A stretch of DNA of 50,522 nt from Stereum hirsutum FP-91666 SS1 (taxonomy: Eukaryota; Basidiomycota; Agaricomycetes; Russulales; Stereaceae): positions 171,844-222,365 of the forward strand of contig NW_006763154.1 of NCBI RefSeq assembly GCF_000264905.1, in the 5' to 3' direction. Positions 25,301 to 36,452 of the stretch are shown here, one piece after another. The translations under genes and the position numbers were made by a program. Below the pieces are notes generated by a model. The model worked only from the letters and a program-made list of their open reading frames with translations, had not been told where the DNA came from and ran no database searches. Position 1 is the first letter of the stretch. Each line of letters opens with the position of its first letter.

Positions 25301-26101
25301 GAATTGTGTAGCTTACAAGGTGCTGCCATAGCTGGCTGATGTACAACTGTAGCGGCTGGTGTGAAACATATCAGATCATTGTACAGGGATGATGATGGAG
25401 TGGACGTACGGATGGGAACGGCCTCTGATATGTAAGGTCGATCTGACCACGCTTCTACGGTTCGAGTCAATATTAACGGTTTTATAGGAGCTAAGGAATG
25501 ACTTGCCATGGTGGACGAGTTTATGATAGTATGGTAGTGAGACAGATAAGTCCTTCTCCTCCCCTAACACGTCTTGAAAGAGCCTTATCAATGTTTGAAG
25601 ACTTGTATGAACATCCAGAAGCAAAGAGGCATCCTGTTCATCTGCCGTACGATGTATTGCAAAGTGTCTGAGGAAACGGTGTGGGTGGATGTACCTCCAC
25701 TCTCGGGATGGTCCCTTTATAACATCCTTTGCGACCGTCATCAGATGTCGAAACCTTCCCTCGTACACTGCCTTGTCATTGTCCGACAGGCTCTCCCATC
25801 GGGGGACGAAGAAACGAGCGAATGGTGCCCTTACCACAGCCTGTGGGAATGACGTAGTAGCTAGAGTGGGTGGAAGCGGAGCGTCGAACACTGCTACAGG
25901 TGACCACACGCATTGAACTTGGGCAAGAGGGTCGGGCTCAGATGAAGGGGATCGTCGACTGTCAAGAAGCCGTTGAGCGAAAGGCCCAGTCGGCCCGGCG
26001 AAAAACTCGAGCTCTTCTGAAGAACCACGGCGACGTCGACTTTTTGATGCCCGTGGGGGAGGAGGGGAAAAGTTGCGGACTGTCCGCTTTCCTTTAGACA
26101 T
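22400..26101 (-). CDS. Crinkler-type P-loop NTPase with candidate PD-(D/E)XK nuclease domain
   Basis: Seven exons (26101-25507, 25454-25410, 25355-25317, 25258-25045, 24994-24101, 24033-22836, 22750-22400) give 1111 residues. The N-terminus is basic, then a helical region. Walker A is GSSGSGKS at 302-309. Walker B is LWVDEAQ with Asp474-Glu475, followed by CVISGISVS and LRGRYRLTAF, the layout of the NTPase in Crinkler (CR) proteins. An acidic Asp/Asn tract covers ~751-780. Near 930-966 the order NPDVYHGGDHIRWYK then MVVDQAKL (Asp944 and Gln963-x-Lys965) resembles the restriction-endonuclease-like module of that family. The protein ends with ~116 basic residues. No signal peptide or LFLAK-type header is visible. 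Intron 1 has a GC-AG border (GCAAGT donor), forced by frame. Role (effector, self/non-self or element-associated) is unknown. NTPase call is good; nuclease call is tentative. Confidence 0.68.
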
Positions 26102-26476
26102 GGCGTGTTCCAAGAGTCGAAGGAGAGAGCGAGCAGGCGAGAGAGTCAAGAGAGTTACCGAGTCCTTGAGGGGGAGGCCGGGGGTGATGGTGGAAGAGAG
26201 GAGAGGCGAGAAAGCAAGAGCAGGCGACACGAGAACTTTGACCGGCCGACGTTGGGTTTTCGGATCGTTCCGCGTCTCTGTCGTCTTAAATAAAGCAAGC
26301 GAGGAAGATAACGGTCGAGCCTGACACATAACGTGACCTTCGGACACGGTGGCGCCGTGGAAAAGCGGGACGCCTCGGCCGACGCGCTCGCGTCATGCCA
26401 CGTGCCCAGTTCCTTTCTCCTCGACCACCGCATACCTCCTTTCACGCTTGGACAATCCAGTCTGAGTCTATGCACG
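26102..26476. promoter_or_regulatory. Bidirectional promoter between the NTPase and basic-repeat genes
   Basis: The two start codons are divergent and 375 bp apart. On the minus strand a TTTATTTAA near 26288 could serve as a TATA element about 190 bp before the NTPase start. Co-regulation is inferred from geometry only. Confidence 0.4.
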
Positions 26477-28768
26477 ATGTATCCACTTCAAGCTATACAG
26501 AATTGCACAGAAAGGAAACGTCGACGCGAAGATGTCGATAGCCCAGATGTACCGCCAGCAAAGCGACATCACCAGCGACATCTGACGGCCACACCATCGA
26601 AGCGTAAGGCGCGTCTCTCGACGAAGCCAGCCCTCTCGACTCAGAGACGCTATTCTCTGAGGGCAACCGCAGAGCGGGCACGAAGGAATGTCACACAAAA
26701 TCTAGCTCATATCCCAGTTACACCGGCTCCCCTTCCCATTCCAACCCCAGTTCCCGCCCCAATCCTTCCGACAACCCGCATCCCCACCAAACGTCCACGC
26801 AACGCTCTGGAAGCCGATATCTGTGAAGAGCCACCGGCAAAGCGTCACCACCAGCGACATCTCACATCCCCACCACCGAAACGCAAGACTCGTTCATCGA
26901 CAAGGGCGGCCGTCCCTACCCAGAGCCGTTATTCGCTCAGGACCACCGCGGATCGCGTTAGAAGGAATACCGCTGCAACACACAATCCGACTATCCTAGC
27001 TCCCATTCCCGCTCCAGCCCCGGCTTACACCTCAATCGCTTCTCCGACTCCCGTCCTCGCGAAGCGTCGACGCCTCACTGTCGTCGACGATTTCGACGTC
27101 GATGTCTCCGAAGAACCCCATGCAAAGCGTTATCGTCTGGCACCGTCACCTTCGAAACACGCGAGCCGTTCGTCTACCAGGCCAGACATCGCCATACAGA
27201 GCCATTATTGTCTTAGGATGACTGCAGATCGTATGCGAAGAAACATTGCAGCGACCTGTCCTCGCAATCCAACCGCTACTCCCCCCTGCTTCCCCGTACG
27301 ACCTCCTGCGCGTGGATCAATGCCTACCTCGCCATTCTTCACGGCCCCTATCTCAACTTCCCCTAAAGCTCGTAGCCCTGCTCCTTCTTCAGTTCGCACC
27401 TCCGTTCGTATCGAAACCCGCCGTATTCCCATCCAAAGTTCCAATACCGCCGCAACTCCCCTTCCTCTTCATCCTTTGGCAGGAATCCCCACTCGTCCTC
27501 CTGTTGATGTCTCGGTTACCGGCATGACGTTTAAACGCACGCATGTGCCTTGGGGACAACTTCCCGAACGCGAGCAAACTCGTCTGTCCACAGTATGGGA
27601 TGCTATGATCATTCGGCTATGGAGGAGACATTCCCTCTTTTGTTTTGGGGGCCTTGATACCTATGGGCGAGCGCTGGGTCTATCGTCCTGCGACGAGCCC
27701 GATGATCTCATGACGCTGGCCGCTCTCGATAAGTACCCAGACCTCGATGATATCGTCATTGCTTTTCGCAAGGATTTTCACCAACTTCATGAATTTTGTA
27801 ACCATCGTGAGTGCAGCTACTCAATCTGACTTATCCTTGCACTCACTGAGGAATCTCAGGTGCCTTCCATGACGACCTCGATGCATCCATTGACGCGGTC
27901 TTAGCTGGATTAGAGCCCTTGTTCATCCCTTCGGCAGTACTTCATCGCTCCTCGCACCGGGCACCAACACGCCATACTCATTACGATCTTCTTTCACTCG
28001 AGGAGCTTTCGTTTCCCCGCTTCTCTATACGTAATCGCGTACGGGACATATTCGTAGGGCTGAAGTGCGTTGACAATTACCCTTCTTATCCTCTTTTCTT
28101 TAATTCAGGCGAACCTACTCTTCTATAGACCATATCGAACCCCGAAGCCCGGACAGCAGACTCTGGAGCTCATGTACGGCGTAAGCGTATGTTGGGGTCT
28201 CTATTTCTCATATTCGCCAAACAAAACAGTAGAAGAAGCTCGCAAGAGTAACATGTCACAGGACCTCATCCTCGCCATCCAGGAGCTCGGTGCCACCATC
28301 GACACTGCGACTCTCAGCCCTGAAGCTATATCACGCCGCGCTGCCATGGCCGAGCTCTGTTTCTACACCCTTTACCTGACCCGAATTGTCGTGCTCTCCC
28401 GATTCTTGGAATGTTTTCCTCAAGACATATATGTGCCATTTGCACGGTCAGAATGGGCCGTCTTTCAACGTGACCCACCTCGCACATCGGAGGGCGAGGA
28501 CATTTTCTCCGTAGTTTATAGACATGTCGCGAAGGCTCGACACTCCATTGCGGGTCTCAAGCGGACGGCAGAAACTCGTTTCGAAACTTTAGTTTACAAA
28601 AACAAACGTCTATTCACCAATCACTGTGAAATCGCCTCGCAAACACCTTTCTGCCTCGCAGTTGACGAAGTCGACACTCCTGTTGGCCAAACTCCGCTGA
28701 GCGGTCGTCGTCCCGCTTGCTCGCGCTCCAGTGTCAATGCCCTCTTCTTCGGATTCGATACTCCGTGA
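26477..28768 (+). CDS. Basic tandem-repeat protein, unrecognised family (full-length paralogue of 2-304)
   Basis: Three exons (26477-27806, 27860-28064, 28129-28768) give 724 residues. The first ~260 residues hold three copies of a Lys/Arg/His-rich unit spaced about 93 residues: PAKRHHQRHL at 27-36 and 120-129 and HAKRYRLA near 215, each followed by an SSTR/LSTK element and a YSLRATAERARRN-type segment. These look like nuclear localisation or nucleic-acid-contacting patches. A Pro-rich linker follows, then a helical C-terminal half with no motif I know. The third exon's acceptor is TCTATAG before 28129; an earlier CAG would break frame. Its last ~95 residues are duplicated at the left edge of the window. 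It is divergent from the Crinkler-type gene and trailed by a repeat array. I propose no function. Confidence 0.75.
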
Positions 28769-29426
28769 GACGCTTGTCATACCATGTGCGTATCTGCTTT
28801 GAGCCTTACCCCTTCGTCTCCCGTCCCTGACCGCCGTCACTTTCTCATCCTCAGTTGCCACCATTCACTGTCTTGAGTTCGACCTCGTCGATCACATTGC
28901 TAGGCCCCTGCATCTCTCATCTCGCTGTCGCAGTAAGGATACCACCGCAGCAAAGACAGTCCTCGTCAGCGCCCACGGTTTCTTTGCGGCCGGCCTCGTC
29001 CCTGCAACGTCTTGGGCCACGATACCGTACCATAGCCCGTTCACACCACTTCAAGCTAGTGACCACGAGCGTGTCAGGCCTGCCTGGCTTACCGACATGC
29101 ATGTCGAGGCCTATTCCCCGATTCAGTCCATCCCCAGCAATCGGCTGGCTTCGGAAGCTATCCCTTCCGAGGCTCGTCTCGTGTGGCGCTTTCTTACGCC
29201 TACATACTTCATCGTCTTCGTGGACCGGACAGTCATACACGTGTTCTCTGCTCCTACGACCCGTTTGCTTCCCCCATACATCGATCGCATCGTATTGTTG
29301 GTTCCTCCTCTCGCGTACTGCGACCACGTCCCACCAGCCCGGCCACACTTTTCTTTGCGCTTTCGCAGTGTGACCGACGCTCGCTATCCCCAATTTATAC
29401 CTCTTCTCCTCGTATCGGTGACAAGA
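28769..29426. other. 3' flank preceding array B
   Basis: No gene seen. Aligns loosely with 305-902. A possible degenerate unit (AGTCCATCCCCAGCAATCGG) lies near 29126. Confidence 0.4.
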
Positions 29427-30245
29427 CCATGTCATGGCGCAGTCCATCTACAGCGATAGGCTGTGTCCAGCGCGTGACCCATCCACGCTTGTGGTCTACA
29501 TAACCATATTAGTTCCTCTTTCATCCACCTTTTTTTCTCGTACTGCGTTCTTTTACTCTCGGCTGCCTTTTTTCTCTTCTTTTGGTAGCGATCACACGAC
29601 CATGTCCTGGCGCAGTCCATCTACAGCGATCGGCTGTGTCCAGCGCGTGCCCTATTCACGCCTATGGTCTACGAACTCGTTCCAGTTCCTCTTTCACCTA
29701 CTCTTTTATCTCGTGCTTTGCTCTTCCCTCGGTTTGCGGCTCTTTTTTTATCTCTTTCGGTAGTGATCCTATACACACGGCCATGCCCTGGCACAGTCCA
29801 TCTACAGCGATCGGCTGGTGTCCAGTGTGTTGCATTTTCAGCACCTGTGGTCAATGTACGTGTATAACTCACCTTCACCCCTCTATTATATTTCTGTTTT
29901 CTTTTTGTGCTTTGTTTTTTTTGCCTTGTTTGTTCTTTTTTGTAGTGCTACCGGATACCGTATCATCATGTCCTGGCGCAGTCCATCTCCAGCGATCGAC
30001 TGATGTCCAGTGTGTTGTCTTTTCAACACCTGTCGTCAATGTACTTACGTGCACTTACTACACGTCTTGTAATTCCTTTTTTTCTTTCTTTATTTCTTCT
30101 TCGTGGCTTCGTTTTCTTGCTTTAGATCTGTGTTCACTTTCCTTTCGAGGCGATCCTGTAACATCATGTCCTGGCGTCGTCCGTCTATAGTGATCGGCTG
30201 ACGTCCAGCGTGTGGTTCTTAGCCCTTGTGGTGCATGTACTTCCA
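29427..30245 (+). repeat. Tandem repeat array B, five units of ~173-198 bp
   Basis: Units begin near 29427, 29600, 29781, 29966 and 30164. The conserved core is the same as in 903-1545. Between cores are T-rich tracts ending in TTTNGTAG-like sequence, and several cores end in GTACGT-like sequence, so each core looks as if it lay between an intron acceptor and donor. Spacing grows steadily along the array (173, 181, 185, 198). No long reading frame runs through it. Confidence 0.85.
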
Positions 30246-30765
30246 ATTACCTTGTCCTCGGCTTTTTCATACGTCCTTGTGCTATTCTTATTTTCTTCAT
30301 CCTATGGCCGTTTATCATATTTGCCAATCCATCTCCAAACTGCTAGTCAAGCCTGTGCAGTTATATCTGGTCTTGCGGTCGCACTCAGACCATCTGTTGC
30401 GCACAGACCTCTGCCCGCCTTGAGCTGCGAACATGCGCCCTCATCTACTATTAGTGACTGTCCCCACCAAGTTTCCTTGAAGGTCGTACACCCGCGCCCT
30501 TGTTTCGGAGAATCACACGACATATTTTCAGCTGGTTCTCTCGGATGGGTAGTACCCTGGATCAGTGCTTAAGGACTTGGCGAAGGAATAATGCACGAGA
30601 TGAAGCTGGATTTGATTGCGGCGATAAATGAACGTTTTCTGGAATAAAATAAAACATGCGATCACGGAACCAAGACGGGACTATAAACGAGGCTCGACAA
30701 CGACGAAGAGAATTTCCATAATAAGTAAGCCTCTCAGACACTCCGACCATTCGCTACCCACAAGT
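30246..30765. other. Between array B and the laccase 3' end
   Basis: No gene seen; includes the laccase 3' untranslated region on the minus strand. Confidence 0.4.
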
Positions 30766-33062
30766 TTACTGGAACTCAGGCAACAAGGCGTCGTAGGACG
30801 GGCAGAGGTTCCTATCGAAGGTATTCCACGTGAGTGATTTGAGGGTAAGACAAGACAAAGAACTAGTAGACGTACAGCCAATCCGCAGGGGTGATTTGAG
30901 ATTGGTTCCCGGCGATATTGAGCTGCGGGGCCTCGGCGAAGGCGATGGCCAAGCCGGCCTCTAAATGCCAGTCAATGTGGCTGCACGGTCGCGATTAGCG
31001 CATGCACACCAAGAACAAACGACAAGACAAGGAAGGACGAGGCGTACCAATGCAAGAACCAGGCACCAGGGTTGCCAGAGAAGAAGCGGAAGGTGGTGTT
31101 ACCGCCGTTGACTGCAGAAAGAGACGCAAGTTATTATACAGCCGGCCGAAGTTAAAGCGGAGAGGACGTACTCGGGACAACATCACGCCTGGGAGGGTTG
31201 ATCAAGTTGACAGTGTCGTTATTGGTCTCACGAATGACGTCCATGGTGTGACCGTGGAGATGGAAAGGATGAGCACCCGTGCCGGGGATGGAGACTTCGA
31301 TGAGCGAGTTGGGAGGAAGGACGGTGACCTGTTCAGAGGGCATGAAATCGAAGGGAGCTTTGTTGTAGCATCAAATCAGCACACAGCCTATGACGAGGTA
31401 TGCAGGGGAGAGAAAGGCTTACACGCGGCGCCGCTGAGCATCTGCAGTAAGACCGGGAGTGTGGGTGAGATGTATGAGATACCATTGATGTCCCAGTAAG
31501 GAGGGTTGGGCTGGGAGACGTTCAAGGTAATGGCGAAGTCGGCCGGGCCTGTTCCCAGGTTTCCGGGACCAGCCTGGGCAATAGGGTGCATCAAGGCGTC
31601 AATAAGCTTCGTTCCGTTTCCGTTGTCGTTGGCAGTGACCGGTTCCGCATCGGGGGCACCCTCGTAGCGGAGAATAGCCTTGATGAGCGAGTTGTTGAGG
31701 TTGGGGTTACCGGTTGGGCCGGGAGCTCCACCAGTGAGAGGAGCACGGATCCAGTAGTTGTCCACGGGCTGGGATGCATTGACGATAACCGAAAGGCGCT
31801 GGGCTGTGTAAATGGGCATCGTGTCAAAAGTACTGGTTGGACGAAAAGACTCCAGTGTCGATGAAGAACAGATACTCACCAACATAGATGTCGACATTCT
31901 GGAAAGTCACGGGGTCGTGTTCGGTCCCGTCCAGCTCGATAACGGTCAAGTTGTGTTGGTCAATGCTGAAAGTGAAGAACGGACGGCAAGCAATTTGGAT
32001 GAGACGGAAGCGGTAGCGTTTGCCTTGTTGGACGGTCTGCGAGGGAAGATATATCAAACGACGAAAAGATCTAGTGGAATTTGACGTACGATGACAGCAT
32101 AAGGAACTTCCGGGCCACCCTGGTACCTCCCAACACCGTTGATAAGACCGGTGTCCGGGATAGGGACTACACCAGTCTCGAAAAACACCTTCTGAGCATC
32201 AGGAGCCGTGTCGTCTGTAAGACAGTCAGTACATGCTTAATCGAAGGGCCAGGATGAGGTGGCACTTACGGTACCAGTCAGCCAAGGTGATGATGGTAGA
32301 CTCATCATCGACATCGTACAGATCCTTGAGAGGATCGTTTGGGTCTGAATAGCAGGTGTCAGTGATCGGCAACGAATACATGCGAAACAATAGAGATCTA
32401 CCGTAGATGATGAGACTGCCACGGAGACCATCGCAGTACTGGGTACTCAAGTGACTATGGTACCAAAACGACCCTGTCTGCTCGGCGGTCGAAAATTCGT
32501 AGGTAAAAGTGGTGTTGGGTGGGATCGGGCACTGGTTGACGAAGCTGATGATATGGCGATGTTAAGGTCACTGTGTGGATGATACCGAGAGAAATGCTTA
32601 CGAAGGTCCATCCATACCAGACGTACGAGCTTGGAAGAGACCATGCCAATGAATGGAGCTACTCCTCCTCATCGTAGGATCCGTCAATTGGTTGTTGGTC
32701 TCGATCTATCGAGAATTGGGAAAATAAACTTGCACGTTCAGCGCATGTTACATAACATTCACGTACATGAAAGGTGTCCGTGGCGTTGACCGTGATGACT
32801 AGACTGACTCAGTTACCAGGTTGTCGCGCGACGTAAAATATGTACTTACGGGTACCACTGCAAAGATGGACACTAATGTTAGCTGGATGAATTGATAGCA
32901 CAAAGGGTAAATCACAGACGGGAAGATTCCGTTGACCGTAACGGCGCTACGCTCGAAGCCATCTGGTGCAATCACCTTGTTGACCAGGTCGAATGTGAAG
33001 TTCTGTTGTATAGCGAAAACAGATGGCAAAAGAGCCAGAAGGCCGAGAGCGGAAAGCACCAT
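30766..33062 (-). CDS. Laccase (multicopper oxidase, secreted)
   Basis: Oxidises phenols with reduction of oxygen to water; used in lignin and pigment chemistry. Thirteen exons on the minus strand: 33062-32920, 32857-32850, 32798-32767, 32705-32602, 32544-32402, 32344-32270, 32214-32090, 32036-31880, 31803-31423, 31357-31172, 31111-31048, 30980-30876, 30811-30766, giving 522 residues. Signal peptide of 17 residues ends at SVFA before IQQNFTF. All four copper motifs are intact: HWHG (80-83), HSH (125-127), HPFHLHGH (419-426) and [12 protein letters not shown] (472-483). The axial position of type-1 copper is Leu483, the class 2 pattern. Exon 2 is only 8 nt (TGGTACCC) but is needed to read FPGTLI. 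The end [13 protein letters not shown] is typical. A TATAAAAG box lies 67 bp upstream. Confidence 0.96.
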
Positions 33063-33128
33063 TTTTCGCGGGAGATGAAGCGATAGAATGAACCGCGACT
33101 GGAAAACCGAGGCCAAATCTTGAAAGAG

Positions 33129-33136
33129 CTTTTATA
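33129..33136 (-). promoter_or_regulatory. Laccase TATA box
   Basis: TATAAAAG on the minus strand, about 67 bp before the laccase ATG. Confidence 0.65.
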
Positions 33137-35494
33137 CAGCCATTGCTCCCTTCAAAAATCGTTCGTAATCCACGCAGTGGAGCAATAAATGCCTCAGAGC
33201 AAGTTTTGCCAGCGTTGAAATCTGGACGTGAGAGGGCAAAATCAGTTAGTTCCTCTGTTCAGGTAACGTTGTTCCCAACAAATCAGGATAGTGCTCTCAC
33301 CAAGTGGTACGCGCTATATAATCAAGGCGAAAAATAACCCGCATTTGGAGATGAGATATACCAACCGTGAAACATTGATGACGAGCAAACAGAAACAAGC
33401 CTTGCACAGGAATCCGGACAGACGTGAGATGGCTGTCGCCACGAAACGTCACAGCAAGTAAAAATAAAATTGACGTTCGTTGGTTGGTGCATAAGTGTCC
33501 CCGTACTTGGAACAGAAGCATTGGCCATCGCCAAGGGTTCCTGGGATAGTTGGAGACTGCACGAAGGCCGGTAGCCTTGTGCATCTGCCTAGGAGATTCA
33601 TATTCGTGTGAACTATAGCCACGATCCCTTCAGTCATGATATTCTCTCACAATACACATTGAATGTACTCCTGAGCGCACCAGTAATAGGGAAGGCCGCC
33701 CGAATTGAAACCTTCGCCGGCTCCGCACAGGTCTTTCAACCCAGAGTAAGTCTTGCCTCGCAAGAATATTCCCAGATTTGACTAGACGCTGGATTCGTTG
33801 CATCCAGCCACCCAGGGACGCAGTGCTTTCGCGGTGTCTTGAGAGTGCCAAGCCTGAATATAGGTACCACCCACCGGAGGCGTAATTACGACGGCCCCTG
33901 GAAATATGCATAATACCTACTGGACAATGATTTTGATGCGGTTTGTGCGCACCTACCTAGAGTTGAGAGAAACACCCGATGTTGCGTACCTCTGTATCTC
34001 GTGAAAGGTAAGCAAGGTAAGGGTAGAAGGAAAGTTTTTGACCGACAAAGGCAAATCAGCGCGTATCTAAAAGTGGAAACGGAAGTTCCCGACTCGACTC
34101 CGCGGATATCATTTCCTTCCCAGCTCGCATTAAGTCGGCCACGACGACGGCGGGAAGGAATCATCCTCAAATTATGCACACTGTCCTCGAGCCTCTTCGG
34201 AAGGCTCTCACGTCTATGTCACTCGGGCCTTGATTGCACCATCCACCAACTTCACGAACAAGCAGGACAATCGATACTTCACTTCGACCATCTAGCAAGC
34301 AACTAACAGGGCGCGCGCGGTGTCAGGTATGTTGCTCTTCTATGATCTCCGTACTACGAAGCAGCTTGAAGCCCAGATTTTCTTGCATCTTTCATCCTTC
34401 TCAAACATTGGCTAAAACCACACTTCCCAGACCTTTATGGTCAAACATCCCCATGTCTTGATCCGCGGCAAGGCTTCTCTTCTATTCGAAGTCGGTTCCG
34501 CGGTATAAGTAGTCTCAATAAACGTTACTCTCGACGAGCTCATACTTTCATGGCTATAGTCCCCGGGCCGTTCTATCACTACATGAGAGCACAACATCCT
34601 ATAAAGGGTAGAATATACCTTGATGCCCTACTAAAATGCTCTCACTTTCGCTCTCATATATGAAGGTCTCATTGACTACGAGCGATCGGTTTCCCGCGAC
34701 AAGTCTGCACTCTATAGCACGAATCACAGGCTCAAAGGTCACCATACCTCTCCTTCTCATGCTTAGCCTACTCTTAAAAGAAGTTATCCCTCTCGCCACG
34801 TCAAAATGTATCAAGGACGGTGTCCTCGAGCAAGGTGCAATACTAGCTATTCGAGTGTCTAGTCGCTCCTTCCTTTGCAGTCTAGGAACTGTTAGTTCGT
34901 CTCTCTCTCTGTATATACCTCCGTGGGATACTCTTTGATGGTGGAGAGGGCTGTCCTTTCGCGATGTCTTCACCATGCCACAGTAACGAAGATACGGAAC
35001 TCAATCAGTGTCCTGGACTTTAGAGGCGTGTTCGTTTTAGGGGTACCACAACTTATTCAAGTCAAGGCAACAACCTGTATATTTTTGCTCGCACGCGGGG
35101 ATGATTTGGCCATCAGATCATCGAGCATGGGCTCCTGGTACCGGTGTTCCTGGCCTGAGACTACTGTCCAAAAAGCGTCCACGCCTCGTTATTCGACGAG
35201 TGCAGTAAGCAATATCCCCCGGCCTTTCCATACCCGCCTTTCGACCATGTGTTGAGTGTCGACTGGCATTAGGTCCATTTTCTGGGTGGTCTGGCATACT
35301 ACCATTGAACTCGGACTTTGTTGAGAGCTCTCAACCACACGCCACTCATCCGATGTATGTAGGGTTACGGTTCTGGATTCGTTCCTAAGGTATAGTAAAG
35401 GAAGGAAAATGCAGTCCCAGTGGAGCCTCATGCGCGGTCAACTACCCGCTCAAACCACAGGGCGTAAGCGATATTATCAACTCTATAAGCCACC
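33137..35494. other. Intergenic, no gene seen
   Basis: About 2.3 kb between the laccase promoter and the SDR pseudogene 3' end. Frames are short with no recognisable protein and no RNA gene. Presumably includes laccase upstream regulatory sequence. Confidence 0.35.
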
Positions 35495-36446
35495 TCAAGA
35501 TCCTGCGACTCCCTTCTCACAGAACTCCCACACCTTCTTTGCCAGCTCAGCATCCATCGTCTTCTTGCTCGCCATCGACCTTCTCGCGTATGCCGTCAAG
35601 TACTGTGGACCAAACCAGACCGTCAGCTCCCGTGGGCCACTCTCAGTTTGAACGAGGAGTCGCCAGGATCAGGCGAAATGAGAGGATAGGTGAAGACAAC
35701 CGACCTCTCCATTCATCTCGAGCGCCTCGGGTGCAGTGCCAGCCAAGAGCTGCGTGATGGCCCCGTAGGTAACGTCACTGAACAAAGCTTTCGTGATGGA
35801 AGTTCCGACGGGGTTGAAGTTTCGTTGAAGCTCAGTTTTGATGAGGCCTGAAAAATAGGAGGTCGGTGAGCAAATGGCGTAATGAATTGCTTGTACTCCA
35901 CAAACCTGGATGAAGGGACGTTGAGACTATCCCTTTGTCGCAGTACCTCCTCGCTATCTCATTAGACAACAACACCTGACACTATGGAGAACCATGCCAG
36001 CCTCAAACTGAATTGTAGTATGCAGTGGGTAATCATACGAGTTTGCTTTGCCCGTAGAGCTGTGTCATACCCATCTTCTTCCTCGAAGGCCATGGCGCCT
36101 CCTTATCCTTCTGGATAGAACTCCATACGACTCCAGCCGAGGGAGCCATAGCGTCGTGGCTGCTCGATGTATTGACGATGCGGACACGATGCCCTGACAA
36201 TGCCGCGGACTCTGAGACAGCAGTGCGCACGAGGACGGAAAGGAGCAGAGTCGTGAAAAAAGAAAGGTCCTGTCATGATCATGAGAGTGTCCATTGTGAG
36301 CACAGACGATGATCGCTCCGGATGAAAGGGCAGTACGCACCAAGACAGTTTACACCGAATTGAGCGTCATATCTTTGTGCAGTGACGTCTTCGTTTCCTG
36401 GTTCCATGATCCCTCTGCTAGGGTGCGTTAGCTAACTACTGATCAG

Positions 36447-36452
36447 AGTAGT
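36447..36452. repeat. Target-site duplication, left copy (AGTAGT)
   Basis: AGTAGT directly before the element end ATGTCGGAA; repeated at 37022-37027. Because the ends are partly palindromic, a TA duplication with a slightly shorter repeat is an alternative reading. Confidence 0.6.

Noticed and set aside
29097..29180. Sixth repeat unit upstream of array B
   Set aside because: Only about 20 bases resemble the core; too little to count.
32627..32705. Laccase intron donor at GTACGT after FQA
   Set aside because: Reading through gives the conserved ARTSGMDGP segment; the true donor is the later GTAAGC.
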